This document shows positions 40,778 through 48,703 of a stretch of 64,000 nucleotides of DNA, piece after piece; positions within the stretch are counted from its first letter, which is position 1, and each line of letters begins with the position of its first letter. The notes beneath the pieces were generated by a model, which did not search any database, was not told where the DNA came from, and saw nothing but the letters and a program-made list of their open reading frames with translations. Position numbers and translations under genes: made by a program. Origin of the DNA: Natronobeatus ordinarius (GTDB lineage Archaea; Halobacteriota; Halobacteria; Halobacteriales; Natrialbaceae). The stretch spans positions 2,976,001 to 3,040,000 of the forward strand of contig NZ_CP101456.1 in assembly GCF_024362485.1 (NCBI RefSeq), in the 5' to 3' direction.

Positions 40778-41577
40778 TGGCCATGGACGCACAGGAACGG
40801 GAACAAGCCGTCGGCGGGGACACGATCCTTCAGACCGACGGCCTCGTCAAGAAGTTCGGCGAGTTCACCGCGACCGACCACGTCGACCTCGAGGTCGAAC
40901 GCGGGGAGTTCCGGAGCATCATCGGCCCGAACGGCGCGGGCAAGACCACGCTGTTCAACCTGATCTCGGGCGCGCTCCCGGTCACCGACGGCGCGATCTA
41001 CTTCGACGGCGAGGACATCACCGACCTCTCGCCTCCCCAGCGCGTTCGCCGCGGGATCGGTCGATCGTTCCAGATATCGAATATCTTCGGCGGGCTCTCC
41101 GTCCGCGAGAACGTCAGACTCGCGGCCCAGTCGGTCCATCGCGACGAGTACAACTTCGTCGAGTCGCTGTTCAAACCGACCGACCAGTACGAACGAATGA
41201 ACGAGGATACCGACCGCATCCTCGAGCGGGTCGGACTCGAAGACCTCGCCGAGGAGGAAGCGGACGCACTCGCCTACGGTGACCGACGGCGCCTCGAGAT
41301 CGGCGTCGTGTTGGCCACCGACCCCGACCTCGTCCTGTTCGACGAGCCGACCGCCGGGATGAGCGTCGAGGAGACCCAGGGGACGATCGACCTGATCGAG
41401 GAGGTGCTGGTCGACCAGACCCTGTTGCTGATCGAACACGACATCGAACTCGTCATGACGCTCTCCGATCGAATCACCGTGTTGAACCGTGGCGAGATCC
41501 TCGCGGAGGGAACGCCGGAGGAGGTCGCAAACGATCAGGCCGTCCAGGACGCCTACCTCGGGGGGATGGTCGAATGA
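40777..41577 (+). CDS. livG: Branched-chain-type ABC transporter ATPase LivG
   Basis: A 266-residue ATPase. Walker A is GPNGAGKTT (about 50-58), the signature region is ADALAYGDRRRLEIG and Walker B DPDLVLFDEPTAGMS. The signature reads AYGDRR rather than the common LSGGQ, as is usual in LivG. TGATG coupling to the permease and ATGA coupling to LivF show one operon. Confidence 0.92.
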   Translation: MAMDAQEREQAVGGDTILQTDGLVKKFGEFTATDHVDLEVERGEFRSIIGPNGAGKTTLFNLISGALPVTDGAIYFDGEDITDLSPPQRVRRGIGRSFQISNIFGGLSVRENVRLAAQSVHRDEYNFVESLFKPTDQYERMNEDTDRILERVGLEDLAEEEADALAYGDRRRLEIGVVLATDPDLVLFDEPTAGMSVEETQGTIDLIEEVLVDQTLLLIEHDIELVMTLSDRITVLNRGEILAEGTPEEVANDQAVQDAYLGGMVE

Positions 41578-42296
41578 GCACCAACCCGATCCTCACGGTC
41601 GATGGCATCCACTCGGGCTACGGCGAGACGAAGGTCCTTCACGATCTCTCCCTCGAGATTCGGGAAGGCGAAGTCGTCTCGCTGGTCGGCCGCAACGGCG
41701 CCGGGAAGACGACCACGCTGCGGACGATCATGGGCATCATCCACCCGACGTCCGGCTCCGTCGTCTACCGCGGTGACGACATCTCCGACCTCGACGCGAC
41801 CGAGACGGTAAAGCGCGGGATCTCGCTCGTTCCCGAGGAACGCCGGATCTTCCCCGAGCTTACCGTCATGGAGAACTTAGAGATCGCCGACTTAGGCGGC
41901 GGAACGGACGCCGACTCGATGTCGATCGACGAGGCCCTCGACATGTTCGAGAACCTCAAAGAGCGGACGGAGAACGCCGGCTCGTCGCTCTCGGGCGGCG
42001 AACAGCAGATGCTCGCGATCGCTCGAGCGCTCGTCGGCGGTGCCGACGTCGTCCTGCTCGACGAACCCACCGAGGGGCTCGCCCCCTACATCGTCCAGGA
42101 CGTGATGGACATCGTCCGCGAGCTCAACGACCGCGGCATCACGGTCCTGCTCGTCGAGCAGAACGTCCACGTCGGGCTCGCGCTCGCCGACCGCAACTAC
42201 GTCATCAACCAGGGCGAGATCGTCTGGGAAGGCACCTCCGAAGAACTCGAGGCCGACGAAGAGATCCTCGATACGTACCTCGGCGTCACCGCCTGA
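41574..42296 (+). CDS. livF: Branched-chain-type ABC transporter ATPase LivF
   Basis: A 240-residue ATPase with Walker A GRNGAGKTT (39-47), signature SSLSGGEQQMLAIARAL and Walker B ADVVLLDEPTEGLAP. It is the last gene of the four-gene transporter unit (binding protein, LivHM, LivG, LivF). Confidence 0.92.
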   Translation: MSTNPILTVDGIHSGYGETKVLHDLSLEIREGEVVSLVGRNGAGKTTTLRTIMGIIHPTSGSVVYRGDDISDLDATETVKRGISLVPEERRIFPELTVMENLEIADLGGGTDADSMSIDEALDMFENLKERTENAGSSLSGGEQQMLAIARALVGGADVVLLDEPTEGLAPYIVQDVMDIVRELNDRGITVLLVEQNVHVGLALADRNYVINQGEIVWEGTSEELEADEEILDTYLGVTA

Positions 42297-42774
42297 CCGG
42301 CCGGTCACCGGACTCGCTTCGTTTTGTTCCGTCTCGAGACGACCGCCGACGCTATTGTGTTTCGCTGTCAGTACCGGAGTCAAGACGAGAGACGGTACAG
42401 TTAGTCGAATCGGCTGGACGACTCACACACCCGGCCGATTCACGTCGAACGACTGGCGCGTGCCACGTCGGCGTGACCAGCCGGATTCGGTTCGAAAGCG
42501 CCACCCCTGCCCCACTGGTCGCTCTTTCGGCCCGTTTCGTCGTAACAGGTCGTCGCCGGACACCCGGCGTCGTTCAACGACGATCGCCGTCTCGCTCGAG
42601 TGATGAGTGCGCTACTCGAGTGACCAATCGACATAAGTAACAGCCAAATTAGCACTCCTCAGAGACGGTACGTCGTCGATCCACCCCGTCCGAACGGCCC
42701 ACCGTTGTCGCGTGTCTGGCAATGGCTGTCGGGAGGCGAAACCCACATTACCCCGTCGGTCCCACCAAAACACA
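42297..42774 (+). other. Gene-free stretch
   Basis: About 480 bases between LivF and the DUF5804 gene. The only notable point is an AT-richer patch at about 42620-42655 (TAAGTAACAGCCAAATTAGC) that may hold a promoter. No credible gene or repeat seen. Confidence 0.45.
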
Positions 42775-43389
42775 GTGACGCGCGTCTGTCTCGTCGGGTC
42801 CCCGGATGTGAACGTGCGGTACGAACTGCTCTCTCGAGAGACGTCTCGGGAGGCGCTCGCGACCTACCAGCTGGAGCGGCCGTTCGAGAACACGCTGGCG
42901 CTGCGGACGGTCAGCGTCGGCGCCGCCGTCTCCCTGCTCAACGATCTCCAGTGGTACCTCGTCCGGTTCGTCGACGAGGCGCTCGTCTTAGAGCCGAGCG
43001 TCAGCGAGACGGAGTGGCTCTCGCGAGAGCTGGCCGAGGCGCTTCGCAACGGCGACCTCGAGCCCGGGGAGACCGGGGAGTACCTGAAGGTCTACGGCGT
43101 CGAGTACCCCGATGCGGAATCTGGAACCGCCGAGACACCGGCGACAGACGGCGGTGACGGAGTGGCGGACGAAGACGCTCCGACGGATGGGACCGACGCA
43201 CCGGCGGACGAAGACGCCACGGCGAGCGGAGGTGTCGACGAGAGGGGACGAACGCGGACCGCCGCGGCCGGTCGGCTCGTCGAGCCGCTTTACGTCCGGC
43301 GGACCGACGGCGAGGTGCCGACGTACGACCTCCGGGACGTCGACGAGACGCTCGTCGTCCGACTCACGGAAGCGGAGTTTACCCCATGA
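42775..43389 (+). CDS. DUF5804 family haloarchaeal protein
   Basis: A 204-residue protein from GTG 42775 (MTRVCLVGSPDVNVRYELLS). The body SRETSREALATYQLERPFEN, LALRTVSVGAAVSLLNDLQW and YLVRFVDEALVLEPSVSETE is the haloarchaeal DUF5804 family, as I recall it. An Ala/Asp/Gly/Thr-rich insertion at about 111-165 interrupts the usual join between VYGVE and GRLVEPLYVRRTD. Function unknown. It overlaps the hydrolase gene by ATGA. Confidence 0.8.
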   Translation: MTRVCLVGSPDVNVRYELLSRETSREALATYQLERPFENTLALRTVSVGAAVSLLNDLQWYLVRFVDEALVLEPSVSETEWLSRELAEALRNGDLEPGETGEYLKVYGVEYPDAESGTAETPATDGGDGVADEDAPTDGTDAPADEDATASGGVDERGRTRTAAAGRLVEPLYVRRTDGEVPTYDLRDVDETLVVRLTEAEFTP

Positions 43390-44228
43390 CCGGCGGCACC
43401 GGCGTGACGACGGTCGACGGCTGTCGGATCGCCTACCGGCGGGCAGGAACCGAGGGACCGCCCGTCGTCTTGCTCCACGGCGGCGGCGTGGACGACGCGA
43501 CGCTCTCCTGGCGACACACCCTCGAGGAACTCGCCGAGGGGTACCAGGTGTACGCACCGAGCTGGCCCGGCTACGGCGAGAGTATGGGCCCGCTCGAGCA
43601 CACGACTGACAGCTACGTTTCCCTCCTCGAGGGCTTTCTCGAGTCGGTCGGCCTCGAGCAGTGTGCCCTCGCGGGTATCTCGATGGGTGGGGCGGCGGCG
43701 CTCGGGTTCGCACTCGAATACCCACAGCGGGTCGAACGGCTGACGCTCGTCGGGAGTTACGGCCTCGGAGAACGGATTCCCGTCGGCTCGTTCTGGAAGA
43801 CGGTCGCCCACGTGCCCGGGATGAACGCCCTCGGCTGGAACGCGCTGGCGCTCTCGAGTGAGGCCACGCGGGTCGGGCTAAGCGGCGTCGTCGCCGATCC
43901 GGTCCGCCTCTCGCCTGAATTCGTCGAGGACGTCCGCAGCCGAGCGAGGCGTTCCGACGCTGGCCGCGCCTTCGAGGCGTTCCAGCGAAACGAACTCGCG
44001 CCCGACGGCACCGTCGTGACGAACTACGCCGACGACCTCGAGTCGCTGACAGTCCCCACGCTCCTCGTCCACGGCGCCGAGGATCCGCTCTTTCCCGCCC
44101 GGTGGTCGAGACGGGCGGCGGATCGGCTGCCGGACGCCGAACTGGCCGTGCTCGAGGACTGCGGTCACTGGCCGACGCGCGAACGGCCCGAGGTGTTCAA
44201 CGCGATTCTGCGCGAGTTTCTCGAGTAG
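43386..44228 (+). CDS. Alpha/beta hydrolase
   Basis: A 280-residue hydrolase. The oxyanion stretch is VVLLHGGGVDDATLSWRHTL, the nucleophile elbow is GISMGGAAA with Ser, the acid is probably Asp in LLVHGAEDPLFPARW, and His lies in LEDCGHWPTRERPE. Family members cleave esters or C-C bonds of ring-fission products. It is coupled to the DUF5804 gene. Confidence 0.88.
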   Translation: MTGGTGVTTVDGCRIAYRRAGTEGPPVVLLHGGGVDDATLSWRHTLEELAEGYQVYAPSWPGYGESMGPLEHTTDSYVSLLEGFLESVGLEQCALAGISMGGAAALGFALEYPQRVERLTLVGSYGLGERIPVGSFWKTVAHVPGMNALGWNALALSSEATRVGLSGVVADPVRLSPEFVEDVRSRARRSDAGRAFEAFQRNELAPDGTVVTNYADDLESLTVPTLLVHGAEDPLFPARWSRRAADRLPDAELAVLEDCGHWPTRERPEVFNAILREFLE

Positions 44229-44333
44229 CGATCGGTCGGTGCGTTGAACTCACGACCGGATCGGAACGGTCTCGTCCAGGTGAACCAACGGTTATCCCCA
44301 CAGCCGGCGGAGGGTGTTATACGAGACCCTACT

Positions 44334-44681
44334 ATGACTAGCCCCAGCCTCACGCCGCGGATGGAACAGCAGCGAGCAGCCCTCGATGGGATCCCACCGG
44401 CGAAACGATCGCTCGAGAACGGCGAGCTTCGGCTCACGCGGCGGTTCCGTGGACTCACGCTCGAGCAGGCGGTGGGCTACCTCGAGCACCTCGGCGGCGA
44501 GCGCGTCGGCGAGGCGGAACTCGACGGCGACGGCTGGCGAGCCGAACTCTCGGCGCGGAAAGTCTCCGTCGGTCCGTCGTACCGGCTCACCGAGGTGACG
44601 GTGACGTGGACGGGGGCCGAGCCGGTCGTCGAACGGGTCGTTCTGCAGTTTCGGCTCAAGGCGTTTCGTGCACCAGGGTGA
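44334..44681 (+). CDS. Small haloarchaeal protein of unknown function
   Basis: A 115-residue protein starting at ATG 44334 (MTSPSLTPRMEQQRAALDGI). It has an alpha-beta pattern: helical LTLEQAVGYLEHLGGERV and strand pairs ending VVERVVLQFRLKAFRAPG. I do not recognise the family; the alternation is faintly like pterin carbinolamine dehydratase but without its His pair. It stands alone with convergent neighbours. Confidence 0.6.
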   Translation: MTSPSLTPRMEQQRAALDGIPPAKRSLENGELRLTRRFRGLTLEQAVGYLEHLGGERVGEAELDGDGWRAELSARKVSVGPSYRLTEVTVTWTGAEPVVERVVLQFRLKAFRAPG

Positions 44682-44741
44682 CGGAGTTCCATTGCTCCGG
44701 CGCGGGCGACTCGCCGCGTTGGTCGACGTCCCGGGCCCGGC

Positions 44742-45389
44742 TCAGGGTGGCCGTTCCATCGCGAACCGGTCGCGCGTCGTCGCGTAGAAGCTCCCGGCGA
44801 GACGGCCGACGGCGTCGACGTCGCGCACGTCGAGTTTCCCGTCAGTCGTCACCGACCCGTCGAGGTGGACGTATCGGACCTCGCCGAGCACGAGCGTCGA
44901 GCCGCCGACGTCGAGCAGGTCGTGGAGAGTGCACTCGAGTGCCACCTGTGCGTCGGCCACGCGCGGTGGCGACACGACGACGGAAGGGGCGCGCTCGAGT
45001 CCGGCGTGGTCGAACTCGCTTTCGTCAGCGGGGAGCGTGGCGCTCGTCTCGTTCATCGCTTCGGCGAGCTCCATCGTGACGAGGTTGACGACGAACTCGC
45101 CGGTCTCGCGCACGTTTCGCGGCGTGTCCTTGAGGCCGTCGGGGGCGTCGACCGGCGCGAAGAGGACGATCGGCGGGTCGACCGAAGCGACCGTGAAAAA
45201 ACTGTACGGCGCGAGGTTGTCCACCCCCTCTCCGGTGGTCGTGCTCACCCACGCGATCGGCCGCGGAACGACCGCACTCGAGAGGATCCGGTAGAGCGAC
45301 CCCTCGTGTGTAGCGACGTCGACGCCCATCGTCGATTCGTCACCGGTCGTCTCGAGGGCCTCGCTCGTGTGGCGCTCGTCGTCCGTCAC
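44742..45389 (-). CDS. Flavin reductase family (FMN-binding split barrel) protein
   Basis: A 215-residue protein if read from GTG 45389, whose GTGA overlaps the VOC gene stop; ATG 45329 (MGVDVATHEGSLYRILSSAV) gives 195 residues. The flavin-binding stretch SSAVVPRPIAWVSTTTGEGV and SFFTVASVDPPIVLFAPVDA is typical of this family, which supplies reduced FMN to oxygenases or acts on aromatic substrates. It is co-transcribed with the VOC gene before it. Confidence 0.87.
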   Translation of the reverse strand: MTDDERHTSEALETTGDESTMGVDVATHEGSLYRILSSAVVPRPIAWVSTTTGEGVDNLAPYSFFTVASVDPPIVLFAPVDAPDGLKDTPRNVRETGEFVVNLVTMELAEAMNETSATLPADESEFDHAGLERAPSVVVSPPRVADAQVALECTLHDLLDVGGSTLVLGEVRYVHLDGSVTTDGKLDVRDVDAVGRLAGSFYATTRDRFAMERPP

Positions 45390-45862
45390 TGGTCGGCCCC
45401 TCGCGGATCGACGTGCTCGCTCCCGGGCACCTCCTCGTCGACCGTGAACCCCGGGCCCATCGTCGCCAGTTCGAACACCAGTCCGTCGGGATCGGAGAAG
45501 TAGATGCTCTCGAAGTACGTCCGGTCGCGGACCGGCGAGACGCGCACGCCGTGGTCGAGCAGGTGCTCGCGCCACTCGAGGAGTGTCTCCCTGTCTTCGA
45601 CACCCATCGCAAAGTGGTGGCTCGCCCCCGGCCCGGGCTGGCCACGGCTGTCGGGGTACTCGAAGTAAGTGACCGTCGTGCCGGGCTCGCCCTCGGGCGT
45701 GGACGAGAAGTAGTAGTGGAGTGTGCCGGGATCGTCGTAGTTCTCGGTCAGCTTCACGGTGTGAAAGCCGAGCACGTCCTCGTAGAACGCCTTCGTCCGC
45801 TCCATGTCGGTGCAGATGTTCGTCACGTGGTGCAAGCCGGTCGTCGGTGGGGTGTCTGTCAT
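45386..45862 (-). CDS. VOC family ring-cleaving dioxygenase-like protein
   Basis: A 158-residue glyoxalase-fold protein. Metal ligands are the His in TTGLHHVTNICTD, the His in GASHHFAMGVEDRE and the Glu in DGLVFELATMGP. The pattern FYEDVLGFHTVKLTENYDDP resembles hydroquinone-type extradiol dioxygenases of the PcpA/LinE kind, or simpler glyoxalase-like proteins, but this is a single-module version. With the flavin reductase gene it forms a two-gene unit divergent from an HxlR regulator. Confidence 0.83.
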   Translation of the reverse strand: MTDTPPTTGLHHVTNICTDMERTKAFYEDVLGFHTVKLTENYDDPGTLHYYFSSTPEGEPGTTVTYFEYPDSRGQPGPGASHHFAMGVEDRETLLEWREHLLDHGVRVSPVRDRTYFESIYFSDPDGLVFELATMGPGFTVDEEVPGSEHVDPRGADQ

Positions 45863-45898
45863 CGCGGTGTGGTCGTCACAGTCGGTCGGCGAACAGTA

Positions 45899-45912
45899 CT
45901 AACGTCGTGTTA
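45899..45912. promoter_or_regulatory. Small dyad before the VOC and HxlR genes
   Basis: CTAAC and GTTAG flank GTCG/T in the 102-base divergent region, within a larger GTAC...GTAC frame. It may be the operator of the HxlR regulator; dyad seen, role inferred. Confidence 0.35.
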
Positions 45913-45964
45913 GCTGGTACGATACCGAACTGCTATAGCCTTTCGCTGACGTACGGGTTACCAG

Positions 45965-46327
45965 ATGGCATCGGAACCACCGCAGACCGACACACAGGAC
46001 GTCGACGCCTGCCCCGTCATCGAATCGATCGAGCTGATCGGTTCGCAGTGGCGACTCGCCGTCCTCCACGAACTGCTCGAGGGCGAACAGCGGTTCAACG
46101 AACTCAAGCGCTCGACCGGGGCGAACGCGCGGACGCTCTCGCGGGTGCTCGACGACCTCGGCGAACGGGGGTTCGTCGACCGGCGCATCGAGGAAGACGC
46201 GCCCATCGCGACCTACTACAGCCTCACCGAGAAGGGTGAGTCACTCGAGCCCGTCTTCGACGAGATCGCCTGCTGGGCGAGCAGCTGGCTCGGCGAGGAC
46301 GGAGGCGAGAAGCGAGACACGGCCTGA
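45965..46327 (+). CDS. HxlR family transcriptional regulator
   Basis: A 120-residue winged-helix regulator. ACPVIESIELIGSQWRLAVL has the conserved Cys near residue 16 that often senses reactive aldehydes or quinones; EGEQRFNELKRSTGANARTL and LDDLGERGFVDRRIEEDAPI complete the HTH. Divergent from the VOC/flavin-reductase unit, which it probably controls. Confidence 0.9.
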   Translation: MASEPPQTDTQDVDACPVIESIELIGSQWRLAVLHELLEGEQRFNELKRSTGANARTLSRVLDDLGERGFVDRRIEEDAPIATYYSLTEKGESLEPVFDEIACWASSWLGEDGGEKRDTA

Positions 46328-46659
46328 ACCGTCACGGGCTAACGGAACGAACCGTGTACCCGGCAGTACCGTCGCCGTACACCCGTTCCATCCGGCACTT
46401 CCTGGAGGGTCGTCGCCGCGACCCAGTTCCCCGAAGAAACGACTCGACTACCACCGCCTCGCCCGGGGGATGGCTATTCACCCACCGGGTTAGCCACTCG
46501 CCTACCGAGTATCAGACCAGGTGGCCGTCCGGCGAAGCTGGTCAGGTCCGTGTCGATCAGACCCAAAATCGGCAGTCGAAACGGTGGGTCGCGAGTCGAC
46601 GTCCCGGAAGGTCTGGTAGCTGCTAATTACTAATCCGGGAGGAATTCAATGAGGGTGAT
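46328..46659 (+). other. Gene-free stretch before the lipoprotein gene
   Basis: About 330 bases without a credible gene. Near its end AATTACTAATCC may act as promoter, and GAGGGTGAT directly before ATG 46660 is a good Shine-Dalgarno match, rare in this mostly leaderless window. Confidence 0.45.
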
Positions 46660-47175
46660 ATGGAGCGACGTGCCCTCCTGATCGGCAGCGGTACTGTATT
46701 CGCAACCGTCCTGGCCGGCTGCACCGGGAGCGATGACAGCGGTGACGACGAGAACGGCGGCGGCGTCGATGACGACGGCCACAGTGACGGAACCGACGAC
46801 GGAAACGGAAACGGGAACGGCGGTTCGACCGGTGACGTCCCGGGGTTCGACAAAGACAAACTCGACCTGGACGAGTACGGGCTGAAGATCGATCACGTCA
46901 AACGCGACGGATCGACGGTCCACGTCGAGGTCGAGGCGACGGAAACGGCCCTGGCCCAGGAGAACCTCGAGGAACTGCTCGCGGTCGTCGCGGACGCGAT
47001 CGTCGACCCGGACGCGTTCAAGGTGGCGATCGGCTCGATCGACGTCACCGTCGTCGACGACGCCGGAAATGCCGTCCTGTCGTTCTTCGTCGACGTCGAG
47101 TGGGCCGTCGCCTACGTCCAGGACGAGCTCACGCTCGAGGAGTTCACCGAGAAGGTCAGCGAGACCGCCAGCTGA
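46660..47175 (+). CDS. Small secreted lipoprotein of unknown function
   Basis: A 171-residue protein with a signal sequence and a lipobox ending at Cys21 (VLAGC), then a Gly/Asp/Asn-rich spacer (22-58) and a compact C-terminal alpha-beta domain (KLDLDEYGLKIDHVKRDGST, VEVEATETALAQENLEELLA). It is anchored outside the membrane. The domain occurs in other haloarchaeal lipoproteins with no known role. Confidence 0.75.
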   Translation: MERRALLIGSGTVFATVLAGCTGSDDSGDDENGGGVDDDGHSDGTDDGNGNGNGGSTGDVPGFDKDKLDLDEYGLKIDHVKRDGSTVHVEVEATETALAQENLEELLAVVADAIVDPDAFKVAIGSIDVTVVDDAGNAVLSFFVDVEWAVAYVQDELTLEEFTEKVSETAS

Positions 47176-47231
47176 TCGGCTGGACGCCGATACGCGCCAC
47201 CGCCTTCTGTGAGTCGTTCGGTCGAGGCCGA

Positions 47232-47678
47232 TCAGCCGTCGAGGTCGAGGTCGACCTGCTGGAGCGAGCGGTCGAGGTGGCAGACGTCGTGGGGTGGGTC
47301 CCCGTGGATCTCGGCGATGCGGTACTCCTCGTCGAAGGAGACGCCGTCGGGTTCGCAGAGTTCGTGGCTGGGACAGTCGACGTACGGACAGGGGCCCTGA
47401 AGGCCGGCTTTGCTCCCGGCGAACGCCCCCTTCGAGGGGACGTTCGCGGTCACGGTCGCGGGCTCGACTTCGACCGCGCGGACGCCGTCGGCGTGGAGCG
47501 CGCACTCGAGCGTCTGGGCGTTCTCCCGGACGTCGGTGACCCGGTAGCGGGTTCCGGGCGTGAGATTGAGACACTGGCTCCGATAGGGGCAGCCGGCGCA
47601 GGCGTCGGCCTCGCCGCGGTAGACGAACTCGGTGTCGGGATTGGCCAGGCGGGTTCCGATGAGGGTGACGGTGGACAT
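47232..47678 (-). CDS. UPF0179 family protein
   Basis: A 148-residue archaeal protein from ATG 47678 (MSTVTLIGTRLANPDTEFVY). It is Cys-rich: DACAGCPYRSQCLNL, LECALHADG and GPCPYVDCPSHELC, suggesting bound metal or an iron-sulfur cluster. The family is widespread in archaea without a known role. It precedes DUF5820 in the same orientation. Confidence 0.88.
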   Translation of the reverse strand: MSTVTLIGTRLANPDTEFVYRGEADACAGCPYRSQCLNLTPGTRYRVTDVRENAQTLECALHADGVRAVEVEPATVTANVPSKGAFAGSKAGLQGPCPYVDCPSHELCEPDGVSFDEEYRIAEIHGDPPHDVCHLDRSLQQVDLDLDG

Positions 47679-47715
47679 ACGAAGCGGTTCGGTACGGGGG
47701 CGGTTAAGACTCACG

Positions 47716-48114
47716 TCAGTCGCGGCCCGTGAGTTCGTCGAGACGGGCGAAGTATCGATCACGTGGAACCTGGTACAGCTCGCGGTAATCGATCTCACCG
47801 TCGTCGAACGACCGTGCGAGTTCGACGACACACTCGAGGGCCGCGTCGCGGCTCGAGAACCGGTGGGTTTCGTCGAGGGAGACGTCGGGCTCGAGGTAGA
47901 GGGTGACGTACCAGTCGCGGTCGCCGATGCGGTCGTTGGGGTTCGTCTTCGGTCGGCGCGACCGTCTGCCCTGGGTGAGATAGAGCGTCGGCAGACAGGC
48001 GGGCGGGAACTCCTCAGCGTCGAAGACGTCCGGTCGGTAGACGAGCACGCTTCGGCCGTCGTCCTCGTCGCTCCAGACGACCCAGCTCTCCGGAAGGTCG
48101 GCGAACGCCGTCAT
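47716..48114 (-). CDS. DUF5820 family haloarchaeal protein
   Basis: A 132-residue protein from ATG 48114 (MTAFADLPESWVVWSDEDDG). It has RSVLVYRPDVFDAEEFPPAC, DWYVTLYLEPDVSLDETHRF and EIDYRELYQVPRDRYFARLD. I recognise it as the haloarchaeal DUF5820 type from memory; no function is known. The upstream ATG-less extension is arginine-rich and rejected. Confidence 0.75.
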   Translation of the reverse strand: MTAFADLPESWVVWSDEDDGRSVLVYRPDVFDAEEFPPACLPTLYLTQGRRSRRPKTNPNDRIGDRDWYVTLYLEPDVSLDETHRFSSRDAALECVVELARSFDDGEIDYRELYQVPRDRYFARLDELTGRD

Positions 48115-48703
48115 GGGTCGATCGAGGGGAGGGAAACGTAAATCCCCGTCGCGTCGATCGCCACGGTCGGTGGGTGCGAAATCTCGCTCGACGAAATCTC
48201 GCCCGACCGGGGAGTGCGCGCGAGCGCGCACCGGCGTTCTCAGGCCGCTCACTTATATACGACCCACCCCCAGTACGGGTGTGATACCCCTTAACAATCA
48301 TGGGTTCTGTCAGATGGCCGTCGGAATTAGCTCCTGGTAAATATCTTTTGGGGCCAGAGTTAAGTAGTTGTATTACTCACTCATTAAATACTATCGGTAT
48401 CCGTCCGACGGACCGAGCCACGCTGCGCCCGTCCCCGGCGCGACGACATCGTGACGTGTCGACCAGGCCGTCACCCGAGTCGAGTGGCATTGGTTCACGC
48501 ATGACACGACAGATCGCCGCCCGAACCGAGCTGCACTCTTCGACGCGTCCACTCGCGAGGAGTCGTGCTTGTGACTCGGTCGACTGCGTGGCGGATTCCG
48601 AAGGCCGTCCGACCGGACGGCACACGCCGACCGAAAACCGGTCGGCCGCGAACGCGACGATCAGAACGGATGCAGCTGGGGAGCCTTCGACCACAACGAT
48701 ACC
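48115..48703. other. Long upstream region of the prkA operon
   Basis: 589 bases between divergent genes. It contains a 15-bp tandem duplication of CGAAATCTCGCTCGA (48177-48206), a perfect hairpin GTGCGCGCGAGCGCGCAC (48214-48231), a TATA-like ACTTATATAC (48251-48260) and an AT-rich patch at 48330-48400 (GGTAAATATCTTTTGG). A long regulated leader for prkA, or a small RNA, is possible. No coding frame is credible. Confidence 0.5.
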
